NCBI GenBank assembly: GCA_016933515.1
Contig: JAFGAV010000044.1
Span: forward strand, 1 to 46,200
Reading direction: 5' to 3'
Length of the DNA: 46,200 nt
From: Candidatus Aminicenantota bacterium
GTDB taxonomy: Bacteria; Acidobacteriota; Aminicenantia; Aminicenantales; JAFGAV01
Below, piece by piece: positions 24,187 to 32,509 of this stretch. The position numbers and the translations under genes are program-made. Every line of letters starts with the position of its first letter. Position 1 is the first letter of the stretch. Below the pieces are notes generated by a model. The model was given only the letters and a program-made list of their open reading frames with translations. It had not been told where the DNA came from and did not search any database.

Positions 24187-25608
24187 ATGATCAGAACGAA
24201 GATCGTCTGCACCATCGGGCCCGCTTCGCGGTCCCCGGAAATGCTGAACCGGCTCGTCCGGGCCGGGATGGACGTGGCCCGCCTGAACTTCTCGCACGGC
24301 GCCCGGGAGGAGCACGGCCGGGTCATCGCCGACCTGCGGCGGATCTCCCGCCGCGCCGGCCGTCCGGTGGCCGTCCTCCAGGACCTGGCCGGGCCGAAAA
24401 TCCGGATCGGCCCGATCCGCTCCGGCCCCGTCTTCCTCAAGCCCGGAGCCTCCTTCATTTTAACGGCTCGGAAAGTCCCGGGGGACGCGCGGAGCGTCTC
24501 GATCAACTACCCGTCCATGATCTCCCAGGTCCGAAAGGGCGACACTCTCCTCCTCAGCGACGGCGCCCTGGAGCTTGAAGTCGTCGCCGTCACGGGACAT
24601 GACATCCGCTGCCGGGTCGTCATCGGCGGCCCCTTGAGCTCTTTCAAGGGCATCAACCTTCCGGCCCGGTCGCTCGGCATGTACTGCCTGACCCCCAAGG
24701 ACCGGGACGACCTGCTGTTCGGTCTTCAAAACGACGTCGATTACGTCGCCTTGTCGTTCGTCCGGAACGCCGGCGACGTCGCCGCCCTCCGGCGCCACAT
24801 GAAGCGGTGCGGCGGGGACGTCCCCGTGATCGCCAAGATCGAGAAGCACGAGGCCGTGGAGAATATGGACGCCATCGTCGCCGCCGCCGACGGCATCATG
24901 GTCGCCCGCGGGGACCTGGGAGTGGAGACGCCTCTCGAGAAGATCCCCCAGGTCCAGAAGACCCTCATCCGGAAATCCCGCGAGGCGGGCAAACCGGTCA
25001 TCACCGCCACCCAGATGCTGCGCTCGATGATCGACAGCCCCCGCCCGACGCGGGCCGAGGTGTCCGACGTGGCCAATGCCATCCTGGACGGCACGGACGC
25101 CGTCATGCTGTCCGAGGAGACGGCCGTGGGGAAATTCCCCGTCGAGGCCGTGTCGATGATGGTCCGCATCGCCCGGGAAGCCGAGCGTCGATCCCCCGAC
25201 GCGGCCGGGCAGCGCCCGGAGGACGTCCCGGGCCCGATCCCCGGCTCTCTCCCCTGCGCCGTCGCCTGCGCGGCCACCCGTCTCGCGGCCGACATCGGCG
25301 CCGCGGCCGTCATCACTTTCACCCAGTCGGGCGGAACGGCCCGCCTCGTTTCCCGATGCCGGCCTGAAGTCCCCATCCTGGCCCACACGCCCCTGGAGAA
25401 GAAACGACGCCAGCTGGCCCTGAGTTGGGGCGTCATCCCCGTCCTCGGAAAAAAAATGGCCGCCACGGACGAGATGATCGCCGCGGCCCTGAAAGCGGCG
25501 CTGAAAACCGGGCTGGTCAGGATAAATCAGACGGTCGTCATCACCGCCGGGGTTCCCCCGGGCGTGCCGGGAACGACGAATCTCATCAAAGTCGAACGCG
25601 TGAAATGA
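24187..25608 (+). CDS. pyk: Pyruvate kinase
   Basis: 473 residues, the standard bacterial length. It catalyses phosphoenolpyruvate + ADP to pyruvate + ATP, the last step of glycolysis. Motifs: TKIVCTIGPAS at the N-terminus, N-F-S-H-G, the active-site block with I-A-K-I-E-K-H-E and A-R-G-D-L-G-V-E (metal and phosphate ligands), T-A-T-Q-M-L, and D-G-T-D-A-V-M-L-S-E-E-T-A. Domain order A-B-A-C is complete, without an extra C-terminal PEP-utiliser domain. The ribosome-binding site is poor (AAGG three bases from the ATG), because the REP-like element ends right there. No start further upstream is credible. Confidence 0.96.
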   Translation: MIRTKIVCTIGPASRSPEMLNRLVRAGMDVARLNFSHGAREEHGRVIADLRRISRRAGRPVAVLQDLAGPKIRIGPIRSGPVFLKPGASFILTARKVPGDARSVSINYPSMISQVRKGDTLLLSDGALELEVVAVTGHDIRCRVVIGGPLSSFKGINLPARSLGMYCLTPKDRDDLLFGLQNDVDYVALSFVRNAGDVAALRRHMKRCGGDVPVIAKIEKHEAVENMDAIVAAADGIMVARGDLGVETPLEKIPQVQKTLIRKSREAGKPVITATQMLRSMIDSPRPTRAEVSDVANAILDGTDAVMLSEETAVGKFPVEAVSMMVRIAREAERRSPDAAGQRPEDVPGPIPGSLPCAVACAATRLAADIGAAAVITFTQSGGTARLVSRCRPEVPILAHTPLEKKRRQLALSWGVIPVLGKKMAATDEMIAAALKAALKTGLVRINQTVVITAGVPPGVPGTTNLIKVERVK

Positions 25609-25658
25609 CGCGCTAGGCGCCTCCGATATCGAAAGCGAAAGCGCATTCGCAGCTCCGC

Positions 25659-27287
25659 TCAGCCCGAGATCCCCGTGATGCGTCCGTCGGACCCGACGTC
25701 GATGCGCTCGGCGGACGGCGATTTCGGCAGTCCGGGCATGGTCATGATGTCCCCGCACAGGACCACGACGAACCCCGCCCCCGCGCTCACCTGGGCGTCG
25801 GTCACGATCAGGGTGAAATCGAGCGGCCGGCCGAGCGCCTCCGAGTCGTCCGAGAGAGAGTTCTGCGTCTTGGCGACGCACACCGGCAGCCCTCCGAAAC
25901 CGTCCTTCTCCAGCTTCAGGAGTCTGCGCCGGATCTTGCCTTCCATGTCCACCCGCTTCGCGCCGTAAACGCGTCGGGCGACGGTTTCGATCTTTTCGAT
26001 GAGCGGCCGGTCGAGGGGATAGAGGAAAGCGAACCGGCTCTTCTCCTTCATGGCCTCGAGCGTCCGGTGCGCCAGTTCCTCCCCGCCCTCGCCGCCTCGG
26101 GCGAAAACGTCGCTCACGGCGAATCGCGCTTTGCGTTTCCGGCAGAGGGTCGTCAGCCGCTCGATTTCGGCCTCCGTGTCCGTCGGAAACTTGTTCAGAG
26201 CGACGACGAAGGGCACTCCGAAAATCTCCATGTTCTCGATGTGCTTGTCGAGGTTTTCGAATCCCTTCTCCACGGCGGAGACGTTTTCCTTCGCCAGGTC
26301 AACGGACTTGACGCCGCCGTGATATTTCAGGGCCCGCATGGTCGCCACCAGCACGCAGGCCGCCGGCGGCGGCACGGCCCCGGTGCGGACGACGATGTCG
26401 AAGAACTTCTCCGCGCCCAGGTCCGAGGCGAATCCCGTCTCCGTGACGACGATATCGCCCAGGCCGAGCGCCAGGCGCGTGGCGATGACCGAGTTCGTAC
26501 CGTGGGCGATGTTGGCGAACGGACCGCCGTGAATGAAGGCCGGCGCTCCCTCGAGAGTCTGGACGAGGTTCGGCCGCACGGCGTCGCGCAGAAGCGCCGC
26601 CATGGCGCCCTGGGCCTTGACGTCGCGGGCGAAGACCGGCTTTCCCTGGACGTCATAGCCGACGAGGATGCTCCCCAGCCGCTCTCTGAGGTCGGCGGCG
26701 TCGCGCGCCAGGCAGAGAATGGCCATGACTTCGGAGGCGGCGGTGATGTCGAAGCTCGTCTCGCGGGCGATGCCGCGCAGGGGGCCGCCGATGCCGACGA
26801 CGATGTCGCGCAGCACCCGGTCGTCCATGTCCAGGACACGCCCCCAGGTCACGGTCCGGCAGTCGATGAGGCCGCACGCGCCGTCGAAATGGATGCGGTT
26901 GTCGACCATGGCCGCCAGAAGGTTGTGCGCCGCGGTCACGGCGTGCATGTCGCCCGTGAAGTGGAGGTTGATGTCGTCCGACGGGACGACGCGCGCCGCC
27001 CCCCCGCCCGTGGCTCCGCCCTTGAGGCCGAAGACCGGGCCGAGCGACGGCTCGCGCAAAGCGACGACGGCTTTCTTTCCCAGCCGCCGCAAAGCGTCCG
27101 TCAGGCCGATGGCCGTCGTCGTCTTCCCCTCGCCCGCGGGCGTGGGCGTCATGGCCGTGACCATGACCAGCTTGCCGCGCGGCTCGGCGGGCGGCGGCGA
27201 GAGAACCTTGGCCTTGTAGGCGCCGTAAAGCTCCAGGTTTTCCGCTTTAAGCCCGAGAGATTCGGCGATGTCGGCGATGGGTTTCAT
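25659..27287 (-). CDS. fhs: Formate-tetrahydrofolate ligase
   Basis: 542 residues, close to the usual 555. It makes 10-formyl-tetrahydrofolate from formate, THF and ATP, in one-carbon metabolism and in the Wood-Ljungdahl methyl branch. Visible motifs: the ATP loop P-T-P-A-G-E-G-K-T-T-T (about 51-61), R-E-P-S-L-G-P-V-F-G-L-K-G-G-A-T-G-G-G, N-L-H-F-T-G-D-M-H-A-V-T-A-A-H-N-L-L, and the C-terminal P-G-L-P. The start overlaps the upstream small gene by four bases (ATGA), implying translational coupling. No other folate genes are in the window, so acetogenic use cannot be judged. It converges with pyk. Confidence 0.96.
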   Translation of the reverse strand: MKPIADIAESLGLKAENLELYGAYKAKVLSPPPAEPRGKLVMVTAMTPTPAGEGKTTTAIGLTDALRRLGKKAVVALREPSLGPVFGLKGGATGGGAARVVPSDDINLHFTGDMHAVTAAHNLLAAMVDNRIHFDGACGLIDCRTVTWGRVLDMDDRVLRDIVVGIGGPLRGIARETSFDITAASEVMAILCLARDAADLRERLGSILVGYDVQGKPVFARDVKAQGAMAALLRDAVRPNLVQTLEGAPAFIHGGPFANIAHGTNSVIATRLALGLGDIVVTETGFASDLGAEKFFDIVVRTGAVPPPAACVLVATMRALKYHGGVKSVDLAKENVSAVEKGFENLDKHIENMEIFGVPFVVALNKFPTDTEAEIERLTTLCRKRKARFAVSDVFARGGEGGEELAHRTLEAMKEKSRFAFLYPLDRPLIEKIETVARRVYGAKRVDMEGKIRRRLLKLEKDGFGGLPVCVAKTQNSLSDDSEALGRPLDFTLIVTDAQVSAGAGFVVVLCGDIMTMPGLPKSPSAERIDVGSDGRITGISG

Positions 27288-27628
27288 GTCCCGCTCTTTT
27301 CCGCCTTGAGCGCTTTTGCTTTGGGCTCCTGGGGAGCTTTCTTGTTCTTCCCGGCTTTGTCGCCGTCCTGTTTTTTTTCTCTTCGGGGGGCAGCCTTCCT
27401 TTCCTCTCTGAACTTCGCCATATCGCTCTTTTTTTTCTCGATTTCCGCGATCCGCCTCAGCCTGTAATTTAAAGCCTTGATTTGGGCCTTAACCTTTCTC
27501 ACGAGAGCATCCTTGGCGGCCTTTCCCGGCTCCACCCCGTTCTCCGACAGGAAGGCCCGTCGGTTATCCAGGAGGAATTCGAAATAGGCCTTTTGCCGCA
27601 GCAAAGACGGTTCATGCTTCGATCCCAT
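27284..27628 (-). CDS. Small basic coiled-coil protein upstream of fhs
   Basis: 114 residues, starting MGSKHEPSLL behind AGGGAGG. The N-terminal half is predicted helical (LLRQKAYFEFLLDNRRAFL, KDALVRKVKAQIKALNYRLRRIAEIEKKK), and the C-terminal third is Lys/Ala/Glu-rich low complexity. No family recognised. Its stop overlaps the fhs start by four bases, so it is expressed with fhs. The strongly basic tail suggests nucleic-acid or ribosome contact, but this is inference. Confidence 0.6.
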   Translation of the reverse strand: MGSKHEPSLLRQKAYFEFLLDNRRAFLSENGVEPGKAAKDALVRKVKAQIKALNYRLRRIAEIEKKKSDMAKFREERKAAPRREKKQDGDKAGKNKKAPQEPKAKALKAEKSGT

Positions 27629-27813
27629 TGTTTCCTCCCTGTCGCTTCATTTCGGCCGAAGCCCTGCGGGATTTCTTTCGGCTGACGGCCCGAGGTATGT
27701 ATACCAAGGTTTCCCGCAAAATGCCATCGCTTTCGAGAAAGCCGCGTTTTCGACATTCCTGTACGGTTTCCTTAGCGCTTGCCAGGCCTCATCGCCTGGG
27801 CTAAGCTTTCTTC

Positions 27814-28287
27814 ATGATCTTCAAAGCCATCGGCGTGATCCGGACGCCGTTCAAGGACTACCGGGACATGCCCATCCAGCCGGTCGCGGCCGCGGGCGTC
27901 AAGGGCACGGTCGAGGTTTTCCGGGAGTACCGGCCCGGGCTGAAGGACCTAAACGGATTTTCCCACGTCATTCTCCTCTACCATTTCCACCTCAGCCGCG
28001 GATTCTCGCTCCGGGTCGTGCCGTTCATGGACACCCGGCCTCGGGGGCTCTTCTCCACCCGGGCGCCCAAGAGGCCCAACCCCATCGGCTTGTCCGTGGT
28101 CCGTCTCTTCAAGGTTGAAGACGGAGCTCTCTACGTCGAGAACGTGGACATTCTCGACGGGACGCCTCTTCTCGACATCAAGCCCTACGTCCCGGAGTTC
28201 GACAGCACAGCCCGGATCCGACTGGGCTGGCTGGAGAGCGCGAAGAAAAAAGCGCCGAAGGCGAAATCCGACGGACGCTTCGGTTGA
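27814..28287 (+). CDS. trmO: tRNA (N6-threonylcarbamoyladenosine37-N6)-methyltransferase TrmO
   Basis: 157 residues. It begins M-I-F-K-A-I-G-V-I-R-T-P-F, the start typical of the TrmO/TsaA (UPF0066) family, which methylates t6A37 of tRNA with S-adenosylmethionine. Further family motifs: L-N-G-F-S-H-V-I-L-L-Y-H-F-H, the D-T-R-P-R-G-L-F-S-T-R-A-P-K-R-P-N-P-I-G-L-S-V-V block (the SAM-binding hallmark), and L-D-G-T-P-L-L-D-I-K-P-Y-V-P-E-F-D. It is the short form, lacking the C-terminal domain of longer TrmO proteins. Divergent from the fhs pair and followed by radC on the other strand. Confidence 0.93.
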   Translation: MIFKAIGVIRTPFKDYRDMPIQPVAAAGVKGTVEVFREYRPGLKDLNGFSHVILLYHFHLSRGFSLRVVPFMDTRPRGLFSTRAPKRPNPIGLSVVRLFKVEDGALYVENVDILDGTPLLDIKPYVPEFDSTARIRLGWLESAKKKAPKAKSDGRFG

Positions 28288-28362
28288 CCTCCGCGCCCGC
28301 TTGTCCCCGCGCCTGTCTCACCATTCTCTTGCCTTCGTCATCCTCAGAGAAGGGGCGCGCCG

Positions 28363-29148
28363 CTAATTTTTCCGCTGCCATTCGTGAAAAAGCAGGTCAT
28401 AGTCCTCGATCAATCCCTGGTCGGCGAAACTGAAGTAGCATCCCTGGCCGATGATGATGTGGTCCAGGACCTTGAGCTGCAGGACCTTGGCGGCGAAGAC
28501 GAGCTCGCGGGTGATCTGCCGGTCGCTGAGCGACGGCTCGGGGTCGCCCGAGGGGTGGTTGTGGATGAAGATGAGCGACGAGGCGTCGTAGCGCAGAGCG
28601 TCCTTGACGACCTCGCGGGGATAGACGGCGCTCGAATCGACCGTCCCCTCAAAGAGCGTTTTCTCCTCGATGATGCGGTTCTTCGTGTCGAGGAACAGGA
28701 CCTTGAACTTTTCCCTCTTGACGTCGCGCAGGCTGTGGTAGAGGTAGTCGAACACCTCCTTGGAGGACCGGTAATAGGGGCGGCTCATCATCCGGTCGCG
28801 GAGGAACCGGCCCGAGACCTCCTGAACGAACCTGAGGCCGAAGACGTTTCGCGGGCCGAGCCCCTTGAACCGCAGGAGCTCGCGGACGTCGGCCTCGAGC
28901 ACGGCGCGGAGAGAGCGGTATTCGGCGAGGAGCCGGCGCGCGAGCTCCCGGCAGTCGCGCCGCGGCGTGGCCAGGGCGAGGAGGAGCTCGAGGACCTCGT
29001 AGTCCAGGAAGCCGTTCAGGCCTCCCCTCAGGAATTTCTCCCGGAGCCGCCGCCTGTGGCCTTCCGGCCTCCCGGCGGGCTCTCGCTTGTCCTCAGGCCG
29101 GACGCTGCCGTTGCCATCGTCTCTTTCGTCGTGATCCCGCGTTTCCAT
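28363..29148 (-). CDS. radC: RadC/JAB-domain DNA repair-associated protein
   Basis: 261 residues. After a charged N-terminus come a helix-hairpin-helix region (about 40-105; L-R-F-K-G-L-G-P-R-N) and a C-terminal JAMM/MPN domain (about 125-261). The latter has the metal motif I-F-I-H-N-H-P-S-G-D-P-E-P-S-L-S-D (H-x-H-P-S-G-x10-11-D) and the upstream glutamate in E-G-T-V-D-S-S. The RadC family is widespread; its in vivo role (recombination, natural competence or repair) is still unclear despite the name. The frame begins at 29148, and ATG stacking there leaves no strong alternative. It converges with trmO. Confidence 0.93.
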   Translation of the reverse strand: METRDHDERDDGNGSVRPEDKREPAGRPEGHRRRLREKFLRGGLNGFLDYEVLELLLALATPRRDCRELARRLLAEYRSLRAVLEADVRELLRFKGLGPRNVFGLRFVQEVSGRFLRDRMMSRPYYRSSKEVFDYLYHSLRDVKREKFKVLFLDTKNRIIEEKTLFEGTVDSSAVYPREVVKDALRYDASSLIFIHNHPSGDPEPSLSDRQITRELVFAAKVLQLKVLDHIIIGQGCYFSFADQGLIEDYDLLFHEWQRKN

Positions 29149-29259
29149 CCTGCCTATGAATGGAGACGAGAGAAAGGCCGAAAAAATCGCACGCCTGTTT
29201 TCGGAATACGGCGAGGGCTACGGTCCGCGCCGGGGTTGACAATCCCCCGGGCGCCCGGG

Positions 29260-29403
29260 CTATTGGCTCTTGACCGCGAGGCTCGGCAGCTCTCCAAGCC
29301 TCTTGGTGATCTCTCTGCGGCGGCCGACGGCCACGACCAAAACGATGAGCACGCCGCTCCCGGCGCGATAGATGATCCGGTAATCCAACGTCCCCAGCGA
29401 CAT
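29260..29403 (-). pseudogene. Truncated RelE/ParE-family toxin
   Basis: A 47-residue frame MSLGTLDYRIIYRAGSG... with V-L-I-V-L-V-V-A-V-G-R-R-R-E-I-T-K-R-L matches the C-terminal half of RelE/ParE toxins, whose core reads roughly 'G-x-Y-R-(V/I)-(I/V)-Y ... V-x-V-x-x-(V/I)-x-H-R-(R/K)-x-(V/I)-Y'. The usual catalytic or contact His is Arg here. The N-terminal half is absent: an in-frame TGA lies two codons upstream of the ATG. No antitoxin gene adjoins. The remnant shares its start region with the promoter of the next gene. Confidence 0.65.
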
Positions 29404-29413
29404 CGATCATTTA

Positions 29414-29442
29414 TTGACATTTCTCCTTAATATTCATATATA
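29414..29442 (+). promoter_or_regulatory. Strong σ70-type promoter for the 29471 gene
   Basis: TTGACA (29414-29419), 17-base spacer, TATATA (29437-29442): near-consensus in a very A/T-rich stretch beside the toxin remnant. The leader to the ATG is about 20 bases, with AGGGG as the ribosome-binding site. Confidence 0.7.
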
Positions 29443-29470
29443 TACGCCAAACTCAGTTTAGGGGTGCACA

Positions 29471-30613
29471 ATGAAAAACGGAGCGGTGGCCCTATTGTTC
29501 GTATTGGGAATCGTCCTGGCCCCGCCGCCGCCGGCCCAAGCCGTCGAGCGGATCGTTCTTAATTACGAGGGCAGCCTCGGCGGGCTTCAGCTCGGGCCCT
29601 ACGGTCAGGCTTCCGTCATCATCAGGGTCAAAGGAGAGGCCTGGCTGCTGGCTGAAGGCCGGAACCGATGGCAGGGGATTGGGAAGATGACGGTGCGCAC
29701 GGACGTCCAAGCCTCTCCGAGCCGCGGAGTCAAGATCAGCCCGGCCGAAGCGCCGGAGGCGAGCTTCAAGGTCACGGCCGCCGTCAAGGCCGGAAAACTT
29801 GAATTCTGGTTCGAATCCAAGCCCATCGAGCTCAAAGGAACGATATCGTTTCAGGCCCCGGCGCCCGTGGGAACCATCACCGAGCCCTATACGCTCGACT
29901 TCAATTCCGCGACCGTGGCGCCCGGGCCTCCCGCCGTGACGGCTATCGAGATGAAGGACGGAGCGGTGAAGACCGTCGACTACAGCAAATTCCCCACCGT
30001 TTCCCCGATCGTTTCGGGCGCCATGGTCTTCACCCTGAATGAGGTTGAAGAATGGCGCGTCCTGGTCACCGGCAGGGAGATCGATATGCTGCAGCCGCCC
30101 ATCACCAACAAGGCCCTCAAGCCGCCGAACACGGAATTGCCGGTCATGGCGGGCTTCGAATGGAATCTGGCAGGGGTATTCTACATCGTGGGGGCCAAGT
30201 CATCGCCTTCTTACTATGAGGGCTCGGTTTTTTCGGCAAGCTACCAGGCCACCATCTATTTTGATTTTCAGGACCTGTACCGGTGTTTCTTCCTCCCCGG
30301 CGGGAAACATGCCGAGGAGATGTCCGCAACCAACGAAAGGCGGCTGACGGAACTGGACGGACGGTCCATCACCGGCCAGGTCAAGTCCGGCGGCGTCAAA
30401 CTCTCCTGGCCCGAGTATTTTCCGGAGGAGAGCGTCCGATGCAAGCCCATTAAAACCTTCCTCGGGAAGGCGTTCTATACAAGAACGTTCGGCACCAAAG
30501 AATTCCTGTACAAGATCTCCGGAGAGACTTTGCCCCTCAAAGACGGCGCCGTGGTCAGCGGCGGGGTGAAAGATTGGATGTCCTACAAGATCGTTCTCCA
30601 CAAGATAAAATAG
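29471..30613 (+). CDS. Exported protein of unknown function
   Basis: 380 residues with a signal peptide (about 1-24, ending AQAVE). The mature protein is β-rich, with no cysteine pattern or repeat that identifies it. Segments such as ERIVLNYEGSLGGLQLGPYG, ASVIIRVKGEAWLL and WRVLVTGREIDMLQPPI suggest β-sandwich architecture. 'Y-R-C-F-F-L-P-G-G' and 'S-V-R-C-K-P-I-K-T-F' contain its two cysteines, possibly a disulfide. No family recognised. A strong promoter precedes it and it has no operon partner. Confidence 0.6.
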   Translation: MKNGAVALLFVLGIVLAPPPPAQAVERIVLNYEGSLGGLQLGPYGQASVIIRVKGEAWLLAEGRNRWQGIGKMTVRTDVQASPSRGVKISPAEAPEASFKVTAAVKAGKLEFWFESKPIELKGTISFQAPAPVGTITEPYTLDFNSATVAPGPPAVTAIEMKDGAVKTVDYSKFPTVSPIVSGAMVFTLNEVEEWRVLVTGREIDMLQPPITNKALKPPNTELPVMAGFEWNLAGVFYIVGAKSSPSYYEGSVFSASYQATIYFDFQDLYRCFFLPGGKHAEEMSATNERRLTELDGRSITGQVKSGGVKLSWPEYFPEESVRCKPIKTFLGKAFYTRTFGTKEFLYKISGETLPLKDGAVVSGGVKDWMSYKIVLHKIK

Positions 30614-30773
30614 CCGGGCGCGGAGCTCGAACTCAAGGTGAATCCCGGTCCGGGGAATCGGTGGGCTCAGACTCTCGTCGGTGACGAACGCCCCGGTTCC
30701 GGAAGGAGGAATGTCCGGAAAACCGTCGCCGACTTTTCGGCCGCGGCATTGAAGGCGGGAATCTTTATCGGAT

Positions 30774-32063
30774 TCATTGTTTTGCCGGGCCGTTCTTGTC
30801 CCCGAAATAGCCGATGGCATTGAGCTTGTCGACCTCGCGCACCTTGGCCCGGAGCACGAAAACCAGGAAACCGATCATCGCCCACATCCAGACGAGAAAG
30901 ACGTAGATTCCCGTCCTCTCCACGGCGCTTTTCGGCCCGGCGGCGAGCTCCTGGGATGCTCCGGCCGCCTCAGCCGCGGGCTTCGGGCCGGCCAGGCTCC
31001 AGACCGACATAGCCAGGGCATAGGCAAGGAGAACCCAGGCCACGACGGTCAGTACTTTGCCCTTGCGCGAGGCGGGCTTGTTGTCGATGAGGGGAATAAA
31101 AAAGAAGAAAAGGACGGCGGCCAGGATGCAGAAGACGGCCGCGGTTTCCCCCTGCAGAAACCAGATTTTCGGCGGGAAGATCTTGAACGTCTGGAAAAGA
31201 AAAAGGAAATACCATTCCGGCTTGATGCCCTCGGGCGCGGGCGCGCGCAGGTCGGCCGCGCCGCTCAGTCCCGGGGGAAGGAACACGGCCACGCTGAGGA
31301 GAACGCCGAAGAGGACGAGCCACAGCACCGCCTCGCGGAAGACGAAATTCGGCCAGAATGGGATCTCGGGCAGGCGCTTTTTGCGGGCCTCGGCTTCGAG
31401 CGGCAGGCTCATCCCCAGCTTCTGGATCAAAAAAACGTGCAAGGCCAGGATCGCAAGAAGCGCCATCGGCAGGACCGAGACGTGAATGGTGAAGAAACGG
31501 CTGAGCGTCTCGCCGCTCACGTCCTCCCCTCCGCGGAGCACCTTGGTGAAGAACCCGCCCACCACGGGGACGGCGCTCGGGATGTCCGTGCCGATTTTCG
31601 TCGCCGCCAGAGACAGGTTGTCCCAGGGCAGGAGGTAGCCCGTGAATCCGAAAAACAGCGCGCAGAGAAGGAGCAGCACTCCGCTCATCCAGGTCAGTTC
31701 CCTCGGCTTCCGGTAGGACTTGAGGAGCCAGATGCTCACCATGTGGATGAGGACGAAGGCGATCATGAACGTCGCCGACCAGGAGTGGATCGAGCGCACG
31801 ACCCAGCCCAGGGGGACGTCGGTGATGATGCGGGCGATGCTCGAGTTCGCCTCCTCGAGCGTCGGCCGGTAGTAGAAAGCCAGGATGACGCCGGTTACGA
31901 CCTGGACGGCGAAGAAAATCAGGATGGCGCTCCCGGTGTACATCCACACCGTGTGCCCGCTCTTGGGGACGGTTTTGTGCCGCAGAAAGCCCAGCACGGC
32001 CTCCAATCCCAGCCGGTCGTCAAGCCAGCGGCGAAACGCGGGCCACCAGCCCCGGACATTCAT
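30774..32063 (-). CDS. Cytochrome b (fused b6/subunit IV type) of a bc complex
   Basis: 429 residues. It is the quinol-oxidising core subunit of a cytochrome bc-type complex in the inner membrane. Heme-ligand histidines: helix B, I-H-S-W...L-I-H-M (14 residues apart); helix D, T-I-H-V...A-L-H-V (15 apart, the b6-type spacing). The second half carries the Qo-site motif P-E-W-Y-F and resembles b6f subunit IV, here fused to the b6-like half. Eight or nine membrane helices are visible, with a final helix from about residue 400. It overlaps the Rieske gene by four bases and is the last gene of the sdhCAB-Rieske-cytb operon. No cytochrome c1 gene is present in the window. Confidence 0.93.
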   Translation of the reverse strand: MNVRGWWPAFRRWLDDRLGLEAVLGFLRHKTVPKSGHTVWMYTGSAILIFFAVQVVTGVILAFYYRPTLEEANSSIARIITDVPLGWVVRSIHSWSATFMIAFVLIHMVSIWLLKSYRKPRELTWMSGVLLLLCALFFGFTGYLLPWDNLSLAATKIGTDIPSAVPVVGGFFTKVLRGGEDVSGETLSRFFTIHVSVLPMALLAILALHVFLIQKLGMSLPLEAEARKKRLPEIPFWPNFVFREAVLWLVLFGVLLSVAVFLPPGLSGAADLRAPAPEGIKPEWYFLFLFQTFKIFPPKIWFLQGETAAVFCILAAVLFFFFIPLIDNKPASRKGKVLTVVAWVLLAYALAMSVWSLAGPKPAAEAAGASQELAAGPKSAVERTGIYVFLVWMWAMIGFLVFVLRAKVREVDKLNAIGYFGDKNGPAKQ

Positions 32064-32509
32064 GCCGGCGGCTCCTTCTTGATGACGATCTCCGCGCCCT
32101 CGACGCTCACGCTCAGGCGCCGCAGCGGCGCCGGCGGCGGCCCGGCGATGTTGCGGCCCTCGTCGTCGTACCAGCCGTCATGGCAGGCGCAGAAAAACTT
32201 TTTCCGGTCGGGGAGGTAGGAAACGTTGCAGTCGAGGTGGGTGCAGACGCCCACGAAAGCGGTGTGGGAGCCGTCGGCGTTTTTTTTCAAAAATCCCGGC
32301 TTGATGTCCCAGGCGAAAGAGCGGACTTCGCCCGCCGCCATGTCGTCGTAATCCGCCCCGGGGAGCCGCACTTCGTCGGGCTCCTTGTAGGGCGGAATCA
32401 CGGAGCGGAGCAGGGGGAAAAGCAGCGAGGCAAAAAACGAGCCCAGGCCGCCGGCCAGCAGGCCGTTCAGGAACTTGCGGCGGGAAAAAAGAGTCGTTTT
32501 GAGTTTCAT
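32060..32509 (-). CDS. Rieske iron-sulfur protein of a bc complex
   Basis: 149 residues. The twin-arginine signal S-R-R-K-F-L and a hydrophobic helix (GLLAGGLGSFFASLLFPLL) anchor it. The [2Fe-2S] ligands are C-T-H-L-D-C (box I) and C-A-C-H-D-G (box II), with the extra cysteine of each box forming the usual disulfide. It moves electrons from the quinol site of cytochrome b to a c-type carrier. Four-base overlaps (ATGA) link it on both sides: upstream with the iron-sulfur subunit gene, downstream with cytochrome b. The short length fits a minimal bacterial Rieske. Confidence 0.93.
   Translation of the reverse strand: MKLKTTLFSRRKFLNGLLAGGLGSFFASLLFPLLRSVIPPYKEPDEVRLPGADYDDMAAGEVRSFAWDIKPGFLKKNADGSHTAFVGVCTHLDCNVSYLPDRKKFFCACHDGWYDDEGRNIAGPPPAPLRRLSVSVEGAEIVIKKEPPA

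Noticed and set aside
26067..27467. 466-codon plus-strand ORF
   Set aside because: Antisense to fhs; a mirror of high-GC codon use, rich in Arg/Gly/Asp/His without family features.
28363..29148. Mobile-element reading of radC
   Set aside because: RadC-like JAB proteins occur on mobile elements, but the full helix-hairpin-helix plus JAMM architecture and housekeeping neighbours favour a chromosomal gene.
30777..32219. 480-codon plus-strand ORF
   Set aside because: Antisense to cytochrome b and Rieske genes, whose motifs are unmistakable.
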